Below, in pieces: positions 44,401 through 56,718 of a DNA stretch of 64,000 nt. The notes beneath the pieces are model-generated. The model ran no database searches and was not told the DNA's origin. It saw only the letters and a list, made by a program, of their open reading frames with translations. A program made the translations under genes and the position numbers. Each line of letters opens with the position of its first letter. The first letter of the stretch is position 1. The stretch covers positions 115,930,838-115,994,837 of the forward strand of contig OY282558.1 of NCBI GenBank assembly GCA_958295665.1. The letters run 5' to 3'. Source of the DNA: Tipula vernalis (Eukaryota; Arthropoda; Insecta; Diptera; Tipulidae).

Positions 44401-45555
44401 TGCCTTTTATTTATTAATTTAAAGAAATTTTTAAATTGAAAGCAAATTATAAAATTTGACAGATATCACATCGGCGAAATATTTAAAATACTTGAAAAAT
44501 TCACAAAATTTATTTCAATATTCAAAAGTATTTTGTTGAAAATTTGTGAAACCTTATATTCGAAATTTTTTAAAATTTAGGGTTTTTCTAAAGCAAGATC
44601 TCTGAAATTTTGGAAGTTTATGGTTTGTTTAGTCATCATCCAACTGAGTCATCATCCAACTGTGGTCGTTAGATGGGTTCACAAACCAATCCGTACAAAC
44701 GTACTAACCAGGTCCGTCCGTACAAACGCACTAACACACAATATGCTGCTATTTTTCGTCAACGAAATCCAGGCTCTTGATTATTAATTTCTAAGTAGTA
44801 GTGGTGTGTAATAGTATCGACAATATTTTGTCCGAACGCACGGACGTACGGACGCAACGTTAACGGCGTTGTTTTCAACCCTTGATTGATTGATTGATTG
44901 ATTGCGATGTACGATCAAGCATTAAAGCAAGTCTCCCGTATTATAAATGCGAATACCACACCACCCATGTCACGACACCATTCATTTTTCATGAAGCCAA
45001 AACCCCGTAAAGAAAGGCTTCACATCGATAAAACCACATAAGTCTAATAGTATGATATCCGCCCCTGGCCAGGCCGCCGTCGTACACCTTTTTTTACATA
45101 TAACAAGATCGAGGGATGTGGGAAAGGAATGTTAGCAACACTCAACCCGGTTCCAGACACCTAAGTAGTTGATAGTTAGTAAATTTGTTAATAATATAAT
45201 TTTTAGTAATTTATTTAGCACACGACAATACAATTTTAAAGTTCATCTACTGCTCCAACCTGTAAAGAAGACACAATGACAACACAAATTTTCCTGGTGC
45301 CGCAATTTCTTTTTTCTGAAAAGCTTGTAAGCAACTATTATTATTCCCTCCACGATTTGTTCCATCGGCGGTTGTGAGGGGGGCGAGATTTCGTTCCATC
45401 ATCATGTTCCCATGCGGTCACCCAAATTTGTACTAATTGTAGGTAGTGTTGCTTGACGTTGTTGTTGAAATCGTTGCGTCTCTGCTGTCTCTTCTACTCG
45501 CCCCCTATTGGAAGCCATATTAACCGCGTGTTTTCAACCCTGTCAACAAAGTCCC
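44401..45555. other. Unassigned segment with short repeats
   Basis: No gene. It contains a duplicated GTCATCATCCAACTG (about 44631-44663), two GTACAAACG(T/C)ACTAAC copies (about 44693 and 44722), a (TTGA)n run at 44882-44904, and a GC-richer part at about 45060-45160 that I cannot identify. Confidence 0.4.
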
Positions 45556-45559
45556 TTTA

Positions 45560-45921
45560 AGAGGAGGTTGACGTATCCGGAAGTTCCAAAGTATTTTACA
45601 CTTGGAACGCAACGAGAAAAGTTCTTTGCAATTGGAATCAAGGTATGCAGGTTCCTGTGGTATTAGACTGGGTGTACATCATCTATTCAAACAATGCAGA
45701 CTGTGGCTTCATATTGTTGAGAATGTGGCTTCATATTGTTCGAGGACCAAACATTTTGCCTGGCTTTGAAAACTGTTGATGGTGAAGTATGCGAAACATT
45801 CAGAGAAGCATGCTAAAAGCTGAACAGAAGACAATTGCATAGCGATGATTTCAAAAAACTACTCTAGTTCGGAGTACAAGCTCCAGAGAGAAGTGGTTCA
45901 GACCTTCTTCATACCGAAGTC

Positions 45922-45965
<44 letters not shown>

Positions 45966-46665
45966 AATTACGATGTCGAAGAGCTCGCGTACTACGTGCA
46001 AGCGAATAAGCCATTTTTGGGGGACGATCAGAGAATAGCCTACGATACCATCATAGAATGCAAAAGAACATCGAGCGGTCACCTGGAGGCACGCCAATAT
46101 ACGCAGGAAGCAGGAGGTGGCGCTTTCTACTGCGTCATCTAACATAGCGGACACCCCAACGGCTGGAGGACTAACAGCCCACTCAGCTTTGAAGTTATCT
46201 TTCATCATTTTCAACAACAGAATTTGAGAACCCTATCCGCAATATAAGCAAGAGTTCTGGTCAGATTAAATTCAACCTGTGCAAACTCATCCTATAAAAC
46301 GAGGGACGATTTCACAAAAATCATCGAAAGCTCTTACCCGTACACAACACGACCTAAAAGGAAGTATTGAATTGAAGGGAGGAATATTAGTTGTCCTGGC
46401 TGAGATGCACAACCATTCTCAGCTAAACTGCTGCAGATTGCCTGCAGCACTACCCCATAAATCCACAGACAGGCGAAATCACAATCAATGAAAATCTGCG
46501 CCAGTTATTGTCGTCCAGTGATCAGCTGTTTCAAAAAATATCCGCAACCAGTGACAAAAACTTCAGAAACCATGAATTGCTACGAAAAAGGGCGTTCTTA
46601 GCTACCAAAAGTGAGACCCATGTAACAGGTCTCCGTGTTTTGTGCATGTCAGTGCTGACATGTTG
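45560..46665 (+). pseudogene. Helitron-type (PIF1-like) helicase relic
   Basis: Pieces in shifting frames follow the order of Helitron helicases. RMWLHIVRGPNILPGF and DGEVCETFREAC (about 45728-45815) are the block before the helicase. FLGDDQRIAYDTII (about 46015-46055) is the start of the helicase core. VALSTASSNIADTPTAGGLT and then AHSALKLS (about 46116-46200) are part of the ATPase. NPQTGEITINENL and FRNHELLRKRAFLATK (about 46457-46600) are the C-terminal block. The Walker A GxGKT motif is not found. A (GA)n tract interrupts it at 45923-45964. No Rep nuclease domain or Helitron termini were seen. Confidence 0.8.
45923..45964. repeat. (GA)n microsatellite
   Basis: About 20 uninterrupted GA units lie inside the Helitron helicase relic. 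The serine/leucine-repeat minus-strand frame across it is an artefact. Confidence 0.95.
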
Positions 46666-47532
46666 TAGGCATCATTTTTATTTTTCATTTCGTTACATTT
46701 TTCGTCGTTGTAAATTTTTGTATTTTTTGAAGGGAGTGCAGTTGTATTATCGAGCCGAGAGTAATAATGGTTTCAACATGTTTGTGCTCATTTACATAAA
46801 TCTAAATTTTTCGATTTAATTAAGACAGGAATAAAATTCGTTCAGCGCTTGAAAAGGGTTTGTATCCGGAAACGAAACTAACATTAGGTGTCCAGGGAGG
46901 GGAAAAATTCCTTAATTCTTAATACACAAAGCATACAAGTAATATTTTTATGATATGGACTTTGGTTGAATTCTTCGGTGTTTTTGGCGGTTTTTTCATA
47001 AATAAGAATGTTGGTATTGCTGGAGCTTGGGGGCGTTTTGTGAGGGAACCGTTAGGGTGAATAGGGTTTTGTGAGTGGAGAGGATATGGGGATCGTGTGA
47101 CTATGTGGATTGGAGGGGTGATTGTGGATGATGGGTGTGGATGAACTTGTTAGTATCTTTTGTGTATGATAGGGTGGGAGTGTGTATGCGGTCAGTACTG
47201 GCACGAAAGTGAACGTGAGTAGTGGGGGGAGAGGGGGTAATGAGTTGAAACTGTTTGATGAGGAGCACAGGTGCTTTCTGCATCTGCTGTATATTGTATC
47301 GTGGAGCCTTTCAATTACTTAAAGTGGAGATGGACTGAGTGGTTCATAAAGGGAGGAAGCGGTGACTATGGATGACTGAGTTCATAGTTTGCGGGAGAGC
47401 GGTGTGTTCGGGAGACTGGAACAGCAGACGAGTTTGGAGCGGTGGACACTGGGTGCATTCTGTTTACTGGGAAATTAATTTAGATTTCTTATCTGTTCCA
47501 GAGTTTTGGTTGTAGTTTTTTATTTATTTGCA
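46666..47532. other. Non-coding segment, G-rich on the plus strand from ~47,000
   Basis: No gene is supported. From about 47025 to 47460 the plus strand is unusually rich in G (many GGG, GGGG and TGTGG groups) and poor in C, unlike the AT-rich surroundings. It may be the tail of the Helitron copy or an unrelated repeat. Confidence 0.4.
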
Positions 47533-47814
<282 letters not shown>

Positions 47815-47816
47815 AG

Positions 47817-50800
47817 TTTACTTTTTGGCCAATTTCTTTGTTTTATTTCAACGATTGGAGTTCTTCCTTGAATTCTACAGATTGGGCCCACATCACACAC
47901 AGTTTTTCGGCCTTCTTCAGGATGTCTACCACGTCCAGATTTCTATTCGCCTTTCGCCATCGTAATACCTTCGCCAGAATTCGTTTGATCTTCATATATG
48001 AGTCGACTCTCATGAATAAATTCTCCAGCAGGAGTTTTGGTTTAACGTCTGACTGGGACATCAAGGAAACCTGTAGTTCCTCCAGATTATTTTTATCGAT
48101 TTGTACCTGACTGGCCCATTCATCTTCTGGGCGTAGTAACCATCTTGGCAAATTCCACCATTGATTACATTTCAAGAATTGCTTCGGAGTAGCGCCTCTG
48201 GAAGCAATATCCGCAGGGTTGTCTCTTGAAGCAACATAATTCCATTTGACTCGGGGAGTATTTTCCAAGATTTCTGCGGTTCTATTCCCAATGAAACTCT
48301 TCCAACGTCTGGGAATATCAGATAGCCATTATATAGCTATTTTTGAGTCGGTCCATGCAAAACACTCTACATTGTCTATTTCCAGTACACGTTCGGTATG
48401 GTTGATAAGTCTGCTTAACAAAACCGCTCCAAAAAGCTCTAGTCTTGGAAGTGACAATTGTTTGAATGGTGCAACTTTCGTTTTTGCCACTATGATTCTG
48501 GTGTTTAAAGTTCCATTGTGTGTGTTGAACGGAGATAAACTACCGCTTCATAAGCATGCTCCGACGCATCACAAAATCCATGGATTTGAGTCGTCATTAA
48601 AAACCGAGGAACTTCTATGCTCTCCAATTCCCGCAGTGAAGTTTGATTCGCCATCCATTGTTACTTGATATCTTCGGGAAGTGGATCGTCCCAATCTAGT
48701 TTTCTCAGCCAAAGTTTCTGGAGAACTATTTTGAATGTAATTACAGCGGGTGAAATCCAACCGAGCGGATCAAAAATGCGAGAAACCTTAGACAACATTT
48801 CACGCTTGAATACCACATTGTTGTCTCCAAGGTTGATTTTATATGAGAATGTGCCCTTTGTTGGGTTCTATTGGAGTCCCAACGTTTTTACTGTCGCTGG
48901 ACTATCATCAATACAAAGGCTGGTTTTCTCTCTGAACTCGGATGCAATTGTGTTCAATACTTCTGCTGAATTAGACTTTCACTTGCGGAGGTTAAATCCA
49001 CCTTTAGTTAACATAGATGAGAGGTCCTGTATAGCAAATTTTGCGTCGACGATTGAATCAGTCCCAGAAAAATGGGGCACAAGACGTTCCGTACGTGACT
49101 GTGTTTAATCGAAAAAGTCTCATTGGTTCATCAACATAATTTCTCCAAACGATTCGTTGGTAGTTTTGATCCTCTCGACTTACTTCAACCTGCCTGTACA
49201 TTTTCTCTACGTCTGAGGAAAAGGCAATGGCATGCTTTCTAAATAACGTTATAATGGACACCAAATCCTTTTGAATGGTGGGTCCAACAAGCAATCGATC
49301 ATTCAGTGAGATTGCGGACGACGATTTGCATGAACCGTCAAACACGACACGCAGTTTTGTCGTAGTACTATCAATTTTAATAACGGCGTGGTGAGGTAAA
49401 TAAAAACACTCTGTTTCTTGGCATGGTGGATCGGTAGGTGGTATCTCATGCATGTGCCCTAGAGTCAAATAATCGCCCATGAAGTCACGGTATTGTTGAT
49501 TGAGGTTTGGGAACCGTAATAACTTCCGCTCAATTGAAATCAACCGATTGATTGCTGCCGATTTCAGAATCTGTTCGGAACGGCAGCCTGACGACATATC
49601 TACCATCGTAGTTCCGTGAATGCCTCTGTCTCAGATATGGTTGATGCAACTGGAACCTCTTCCACTTGCCAGAATCGTTCCAATAATCTGGTTGTATCTT
49701 CTTCTTGTATAGTCGCTGTGAGCACCTTCGAGTTTACGGGGTTTCCTTGTGCTGCTCACGAAATGACCCATCCGAACTTGGTTGACTGGGCAATGAGTTC
49801 GTCTTTGATGATAAGCTTGTCGGACGAGTACATTAAAGAATATGTCGGCTCCAAGCAGAATATCAATTTTGCTTGAAGTGTAATATGTTGGATTAGCTAA
49901 CTCCAGATTTTTCGCTTGCATCTCATTGACCCATTGCGCTTCAACTTTGAACTGAGGAATGGTTGATTGTCAATTTTGAAAGAATGAGTGCTTCAATTTT
50001 GTAGCATTGACTGGTTTCAAATCTGGATTAAATGGTTAGCTTCACATGGCCTTTTGAAGTTTCATCTTTCGCCTCCGATATTCCTGTTACAACAACATTT
50101 GAACACGATCATGCTAAATTCAACTTTTGATCGAGGGTCTCGCTAATGAATGTTGATTGGGACCCTGAATCCAATAAGGCGCGAGCCACATGAAGCTGTC
50201 CAGCGGAATCATGCATGTGAATTATGCAGTTGGCAATAGTGCGAGACGCGAAGTTCGGGCACTGAGCGCTGTAGTGCTTGTACTCATGTTGGATTGTTGG
50301 CCGACCACATAATCTTTAAGTGGAACTTCTGCCACCAATGTTTCCGTTTGGGCAACTGAACTGATTGGTGCCGATGATTTTGGTGTGACAGATCCTGCTC
50401 CGAGATGAAGCAATGTGCTATGCTTCTCGTTACAGCGACGGCATGAATACTCCGTGGGACATTGCCTAACCTCATAACCTTTCCTGAGACAATTATAACG
50501 CACTCGCGACACTTTAACTACACGTCTTCTGTTCTCGATTGTCATTTGTTTAAACTTGAGACACCTCCCCAAATAATGTTGACGATTACAATACGGGCAC
50601 TTTTTTAAATTTGATGAACTATGCATTGATTTCACTGTCACTGTTGTCGGTTTGGTTCCCTTTTTCTTGGTATCACATAAAGCACTTTCCTTGGAATAAC
50701 ATCGGTTGTTTAAGAATTCAAGAGAGTTTGGTTGGCCCATGCGATACGGGTTTCGTCATCTACTTTCGACAATAAAATCCGAATGAGCCAGCGATCTCTA

Positions 50801-51528
50801 GTTTCGGCTTGAAGACCCAATGATTTTATGCCTCTGAATATTTCATCCGAAGAATCATTTATTGGACTTAGTGTTTGAGGAGAACCAGTGTTGGCGGATG
50901 GCAGATCAAAAAATCGATCAATTAATGAATTTAATATTGTTGGTTTTTTGTGGTATCGCTGCACCAATTTGTCCCAAACTTCGGTGTAGTTTGCTTCTGT
51001 GACTAAAAAGTTTCTAATTATACATATTTTGAGCGGTGGACCCTTGAGCAATCCTCTTAGAATTTGGAATTTGTGCACTTGTGATATGTTGTTGACATTG
51101 TGCACCAAAGAAGTATATAAATCGTAAAAGGATGGCCAGGTTTCGTATTCGCCCGAAAATTTGTCGATAGTTACGTGCGGTAATTTAACGTTCTCCGACG
51201 ATTGAATAATTGATCGCTCATTGATGTCTTGAGTACAATCCGCGAGATTCTCCAAAAATATCCTTTGTTGATCCAAGAGTTGATCGAATGAATTATTATT
51301 TCCGGCCTGTGGATTTGTAGGTGGTTGCTTTTTTCGAAATGATTCCAGTAATATTGATTTTGTTTTAAAAAATTTTTCTTCGAACTCTTCTTGCTTTAAT
51401 TCGACATTTGCAGTGGGATTATTTGCAAGAATGATAGCCACTTGAATTTCATGTTCTTGAAACTCACGCCAGAGCTCGTCGAGTTTATTTAATCTTACTT
51501 CAATATCGCAACATGTGGTAGCCGCCAT
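47817..51528 (-). pseudogene. BEL3 gag-pol, broken and lacking integrase
   Basis: Pieces in order on the minus strand are: a gag N-terminus with the DUF1759-type LPHVTIDKFSGEYETWPSF (50710-51528, opening MAATTCC); zinc knuckles CPYCNRQHYLGRC and CRRCNEKH (50222-50740), with one finger damaged (the first Cys of RYNCLRKG is lost); and an aspartic protease region reduced to scraps (49631-50220). A reverse transcriptase N-terminal half follows (49058-49606, with YLPHHAVIK, LRVVFDGSCKS and DVEKMYRQVEV), then RT/RNase H fragments (48300-49060). The RNase H end has NPADIASRG (47843-48268). At least eight stops or frameshifts interrupt it. The catalytic YVDD block is not recognisable. Nothing remains beyond the RNase H to integrase linker. 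Confidence 0.88.
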
Positions 51529-52037
51529 GTTGTTACGAATATTTCACTATAAAATTCTATATCATACACTTAATTGATCGGAGCTTTGCCTGATACACTA
51601 TATAGTAATTAATAGCAAGGCTAAATGACGATATGAAATTGAGTTGAAATAACAATTGCTGTATCAGCATCCAACAATGTAGTGTCGTGATTATTGCGTA
51701 GTAATATTTGTAGTGCGACAAACCCAGCGACTCTTGGTTGAACGTTCAATAAATTATAGCGTGCTTATTAGCCTTAAATATTGCGGCGTAATGAAACAGC
51801 AAATGATAATGAATTTCAACTAAATTGTGGAGTGCTTATGTATTAATCTGCGCTCAATAAATCACCTGATAATGTTGGATATTAAGCCGCTAACTGTATG
51901 TTTCTGCGTCCAATATGGCAGCGTTTTCTTTAAAACCGCGTGGTTGTAATTTTACTAACGAACTTTGTACATTTTATAAGTCACTAAATTTTGCATTTAA
52001 TAACTTCACAATGATGTTAATGCACTCAACTTCGGGA

Positions 52038-52054
52038 TCCGGCTCGAAGAACCA
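52038..52054 (-). other. BEL3 primer-binding site remnant (tRNA-Tyr type)
   Basis: TCCGGCTCGAAGAACCA differs from the 17-base site of BEL1 and BEL2 at one base (GGACCA to GAACCA). It lies about 510 bp upstream of the BEL3 gag start. Confidence 0.75.
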
Positions 52055-52627
52055 TAAATAATATTCAAAATAATTATAGAAAACACGTTTCCCGAAAAAA
52101 TAAATATGTCAGCACGGCTTTATTTGCTACTCTTGTACAATAAATTTTATTTTATGAAAATGGTGGTTCGAATTTGTTGATTGATGGACTGATGGCGACT
52201 GAATTTTAATTTTATTTTTTTTACAAAATTAATTTTGGTAGTACATAAAAATTATGTTAGATGGCTATTCCTTAAAGCAAAACTGAATTTTACCAAAATA
52301 TAATAACCAATACAAATTGACATAATAATTAATAATACGGTCAGCTGTCATTACTGAATATAAACGAATCACAGGTAAGCTAAAATAGATTACAATATTT
52401 ATGTAAATTGATTTGAATACTATTAATTACTAACAATGTCTTTCAGAGTGCTACAATAACGCTTAAATATATGATTGTAGTGTATAACAAATGATAACTA
52501 TTGAAATATTACAGATAAGTTTTAAATACAAATTTTACTCTAAGTGACAAGGAAATAAATATATTTTAATTTATTCTAGGCATAGGCATCTACGTCATTT
52601 TCTGTTGCTTCACCATATACATTAAAT

Positions 52628-52886
52628 ACACTTTTAATTATTCATTTAAGACTAACTTAATTATTCTTTCTTAGTTCTATTTATCTGTTTTCTTAAAGTA
52701 ATCTAATTACAAGCTAAGCAAGTGGAAAATTATTAATACGATTTGATGAATCTGCATTTCTCACGATTCATATTGTCGTTGATCATCACGTTATGCTGAT
52801 GTTGCGACTTCTTGATGTTGTGTGTTCCACATTCGTTATCTCTTATGAATTTATGATATATCCTGTGTAACTATGTAGCTATAACT
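52628..52886 (-). repeat. Errantivirus-type 3' LTR, partial
   Basis: On the minus strand it starts AGTTATAGCTACATAG (AGTTA start, as in gypsy-group LTRs), directly after a GGGAGG polypurine end. It matches the other LTR over 52628-52839. The ~90 bases that form the outer end in the right-hand copy (61332-61422) are absent here and are replaced by unrelated sequence, so this LTR is truncated at its outer edge. Confidence 0.75.
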
Positions 52887-53050
52887 CCTCCCGGGGGTGG
52901 ATAAAGGGCGTCCTCGTCCTTTGTTCCATAACACCTGCTTTTCTAAGTAGGTCTTGATATTTACTATGGTTATTCTGCTGTACAGATGGAATAGTTCCAT
53001 TTGGGTTCTTTATATGTACTGTTGTTTTGTTACTGTGGATACAAATATAT
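52880..53050 (-). pseudogene. Errantivirus-type env, 3' end (separated by LINE C)
   Basis: Minus-strand codons downstream of the LINE insertion run through a hydrophilic tail and stop at the start of the 3' LTR. This is the usual position of the cytoplasmic tail of gypsy-group Env. The TSD of LINE C marks where it was split from the rest of env at 56719. Confidence 0.55.
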
Positions 53051-53197
53051 AGGATTAATATTTTTTTTTTTTTTTTTCGCTTTATTTAATATTACAACTG
53101 ATTAACAAATCATTTAGTAATTTATCTTTCTTAAATGAAGATTCACATTTGACGGGCAGTAGCCCAATGGTTACTCCCGTTTGAATTTACATAGTAA

Positions 53198-55887
53198 TTA
53201 TTTTTCTCTATCCGAATTAAATACAACTGCCCAATTCCAAAGGTTTCTGCCTTTGAAGTCTTTTACTGCATTGGTGGTATCCAACAAACTTCGTATGTCT
53301 GCATTTTGGTGCCGGGATATCCGCTGAATGTGTTTCTTCGCATGATTTTGTATTTCTTCACTTACATATTCCATTTTTAAGTCCCTATGGAGGTTATCAT
53401 TTCTAATGTACCATGGTGCGTTTACAATGCCACGCAGCACTTTGTTTTGAAAACATTGAATCATTTGTACATTTGTCTTCTTGGTACAACCCCAAAGTTG
53501 AATACCGTAGGTCCATACTGGTTTAAGTATTTGCTGATATAATAGCAATTTGTTATGTATTGTAAGCTCAGAGTTTCTACCTATTAGCCAATACATTTTC
53601 CTATATTTAATGTTCAATTCTTCTTTTTTCTTTTTAACATGCTCTTTCCATCTAAGCTTGCAATCGAGAGTCATGCCGAGGTATTTGGCTGTATTTGCAT
53701 TTGGAACCGACCTTGAATTAAGTTTCACTGGAATCCAGTTAACTTTCTGGTTTGTGAAGTTTACGTGGACTGACTTTGCTTCGTTTAGGCTAATGCGCCC
53801 TTTCTTTGTCCAACTACTCACTGTGTCGGTTGCTTTTTGAAGTTTGGTCGTTGCTTCTGATATACACTTTCCAGTCGCCAGAATAGCTGTATCGTCTGCA
53901 AATGTTGCTATGGTGGCACCTTCTGTATTTGGCATATCTCTGGTGTACAGGATGTACAATATAGGGCCCAGTACGCTACCCTGTGGTATGCCTGCTGATA
54001 TTCTCTTTAGTTCAGAGTACTCTTGGTTATATTTTACACGGAAATGTCGGTCTGCGATATAAGATTTAAGAATTTGATAGAATTGCTTAGGTAGATCTCG
54101 ATGCAATTTAAATTCAAGTCCTTGGTGCCAAACTTTGTCGAAAGCTTGTGCTACGTGCTGATGCTGGAGCATATCTTCTTATTCTCAAGTGAGTCTTCGA
54201 TTATATCCGTTATTCTGTGAACTTGTTCTATCGTAGAGTGACTTTCTCTAAATCCAAATTGGTGTGGTGGAATCAAATTTCTCTCTTCTATTATTGGCTT
54301 GAGTCTCTTGAGCAGTAATTTTTCAAATAATTTTGAAATTACAGGAAGTAGTGAAATCGGCCTGTACGACTTTTTATCGTTCGCTCGTTTGCCTGGTTTG
54401 GGGATCATAATTACTTCAGCAACCTTCCATTGCCGTGGGACATATTTTAGTCTGAAGACAGCATTGATAATTTGAACCAATTTTCGTAGTCCCTTCTCGG
54501 GAATGGCTTTTACGACTTGTCCAGTAATTAAATCATATCCTGGAGCTTTTTTTGCGTTCAAATTACACTTGATCTCATTTTTTAATTCCTGTAATGTTAC
54601 ACATCGAATATTATATTCATCAATTTTGCTAATTGTTATTATGTTTTCATCTGCTGTTTGCCTAGGTAACGGTTGAAAGGTGTCTTCCAAGTGAGCTGCA
54701 AATAAAATAGCTTTTTGCTTGTCACTTTTGGCCCAGGTTCCTTCCCCATTTTTAATAGGTGGCACATGCATTTTAGTTCTTTTTAATCCCTTTGTTGCTT
54801 TCCAAAGAGAGTAATCAGTATCTTTATGTTCGGTGAGACCATTTAAGTACTTGTTAATAGTTTCATTCTTAATTTCTTTTATAAGTGGTTTTAGTTTATT
54901 GCATAGAAAATTGAGGATTTTTTTGTTTTCCGGGGCGCGTGTCCTTTGCCAGGTTTTTCTTGCCCTCCGTTTCTCTCTCCCAGACCTCAATAAGATAATT
55001 TTGATTCCTACGGGATTCGGTGTGACTAGCAGGAGAACTTTCCCATGCTGCTTGTTGAATAGTACTGTTAAATACCTCTAGTTCCTCATCCAACTGTACC
55101 GGTGTTTTAATCGGCACTCGTAGATTTATTTGCATTTCAATTAATTCTTGGAATAGGTCCCAGTTAGTTCTATTATTTGTTAATTTATTACAGGTTATCC
55201 TTATTAATTATCATTGTGCTGAGTGTCATGATAACAGGTGTATGATCGGAATATATCCCTTCGCTGTTTTCGATGCACATGTAATCCTCGAAGATCCCTT
55301 TCGTTACATAAAAATCAATGAGATCTGGTATTTTATTTATATCAGAAGGCCAGCATGTTGGTTTACCCCCAGAGTGGAACTCGCAGTTATTTATTCGTCC
55401 GGCTTCGAATAGCTCTTTTCCTTTATGGGTGGTAAGTCTTGATCCCCAATAGGTGTTTTTTGCATTAAAGTCACCACCAATAATAAAATTGGATCCTAGT
55501 GATCTAAAGAGTCTATTATAATCTTCTTTGTTTAGATTATAGCGTGGAGGGCAGTAGATAGAGGAAATACTGTACCTATTCATTATTATTGTTAGTTTCA
55601 ACTTTTATGGTTTTAACTTGCATACTTTCCTCTTCTATACTAGGTTCTTCATAGTGTTTGAGACTCTTTTTCACTATTACTGTTGATCCTCCTCTGGGTT
55701 TTCCTCCTGGGTGAGCAGCATGGTAACATTCATAATCACGTATTTTAATAAATGATGTTTTTGTCAAATGGCTCTCCGATATAAGGCAGATATCTATTTT
55801 TTCTAAATTTAGAAAAATTTCTAGCTCTGGAACATGTTGCGCTAGTCCGTTCGCGTTCCAGGTGACAATTCTTAATGATCTGCTCAT
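53198..55887 (-). pseudogene. LINE C ORF2: endonuclease and reverse transcriptase, frameshifted
   Basis: The product would start MSRSLRIVTWNANGLAQHV, with ICLISESHLT (endonuclease) at 55576-55887, then IYCPPRYN, FIIGGDFNAKNTYWGS and YSDHTPVIM (55188-55601). A linker follows, then the reverse transcriptase with KAPGYDLITG, SYRPISLLPVISKLFEKL and HQFGFRESHST (54151-54990). The rest continues in a further frame (53198-54172) with QAFDKVWHQGL, AGIPQGSVLGP and the catalytic FADD. The wording is that of the jockey clade. Four frameshifts (near 55590, 55190, 54985 and 54165) break an otherwise nearly complete ORF2, so the copy is young but inactive. Confidence 0.93.
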
Positions 55888-55966
55888 TTTAGTATATGAG
55901 GGCTGTTGCCTCGTTCAAGGTTTGATGCATATCTAGACGCTTATATAAAGCTTCTAGACCACGTTC

Positions 55967-56706
55967 TTACTTTGCTAGCCTTATATTTATGGCTTCTATG
56001 CTTCGACAAATCCTTTCAAGGGGATTATCATTCGTAGCATTAGATGATTGCTGTACAATTTGTGAATAACTTTTCCGCTCTGTACCAATACATGGTGGTT
56101 TTGGCTCCGCTTGGGTTTTAGTTGGTTTCTCTTCTCTGGTAACCCTAGGGTTTTGAGGAAACTGATGCGTTTTCTTTCTTAGTCTTTGAAGTTCTTTGGC
56201 TACTTCACAGCCTCTATAATTTGCAGGATGATGCCCTTTACAGTTTATACATTTTGCAGGGGTGTTTCTACTTTCTGTACACTCTTTCGCGTTGTGTTTT
56301 CCAGCAAATTTTACGCATCTTGGCTCCCGTCTGCAATATTTTTGCGTGTGATTGAAACCTTGGCATTTTTTGCATTGAGGTATTAGCCTCGTGTTTTTCT
56401 TAAGCGGTTCTATTTTAACCCTCATATTGAGAATTGCTTTGATGTTGAAGATGTTTTCAACTTTCTCCTTTTTGTTAAACGTAAGCATGAAGAGTGGAAG
56501 CCCCCTTTTTTTGACTTGATTGTTCTCACCTCTCTCTCGTTTTAGGATGTTTACTGCATCTTCTATTTGCAGATCTCTTGCCTTTAGGTCCTCAATTATG
56601 TCCTCCTTCCTACACGTTGGATGAAGGCCTCTGGCCATAACCTTAATTGCGCGTTCGTTTTTATCTTCGTATGTGAACCATTCTTTACCTTCCGCATTGA
56701 GCTTTG
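55967..56706 (-). pseudogene. LINE C ORF1, 5'-truncated
   Basis: This is the C-terminal ~245 residues of a jockey-type ORF1 (gag-like, RNA-binding). VMARGLHPTCRKEDI and PLFMLTF belong to the conserved region ahead of the zinc knuckles. The knuckles are CKKCQGFNHTQKYC, CVKFAGKHNAKEC (second Cys replaced by Phe) and CINCKGHHPANYRGC. The open frame seems to start at 56770, but 56707-56770 lies beyond the target duplication and belongs to env, so that start codon is not the LINE's own. Confidence 0.85.
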
Positions 56707-56718
56707 TAGGATTAATAT

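Larger units (their letters stand above)
47815..52627 (-). mobile_element. BEL3: BEL/Pao element, truncated and degenerate
   Basis: A minus-strand element recognised by its decayed gag-pol (47817-51528) and a primer site at 52038-52054. The 5' leader spans about 51529-52037. The 5' LTR should begin at 52055 and run right, but its end cannot be fixed and it is cut off by or merged with the errantivirus-type LTR at about 52628. The 3' half (integrase, DUF5641 and 3' LTR) is missing, because the coding relic ends at the (TA)n tract. Confidence 0.85.
53061..56706 (-). mobile_element. LINE C: jockey-type non-LTR element, 5'-truncated
   Basis: A 3.65-kb copy on the minus strand, ending in AATAAA, GCG and a ~17-A tail (T-run at 53061-53077). 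A target duplication, TAGGATTAATA(T), is present at 53050-53061 and 56707-56718. The 5' end is truncated inside ORF1, as LINE insertions often are. It lies in the env region of the errantivirus-type element and is therefore younger than it. Confidence 0.92.

Noticed and set aside
45909..46217. 102-codon minus-strand frame with Ser-Leu repeats
   Set aside because: It is the (GA)n tract plus the antisense of the Helitron helicase relic.
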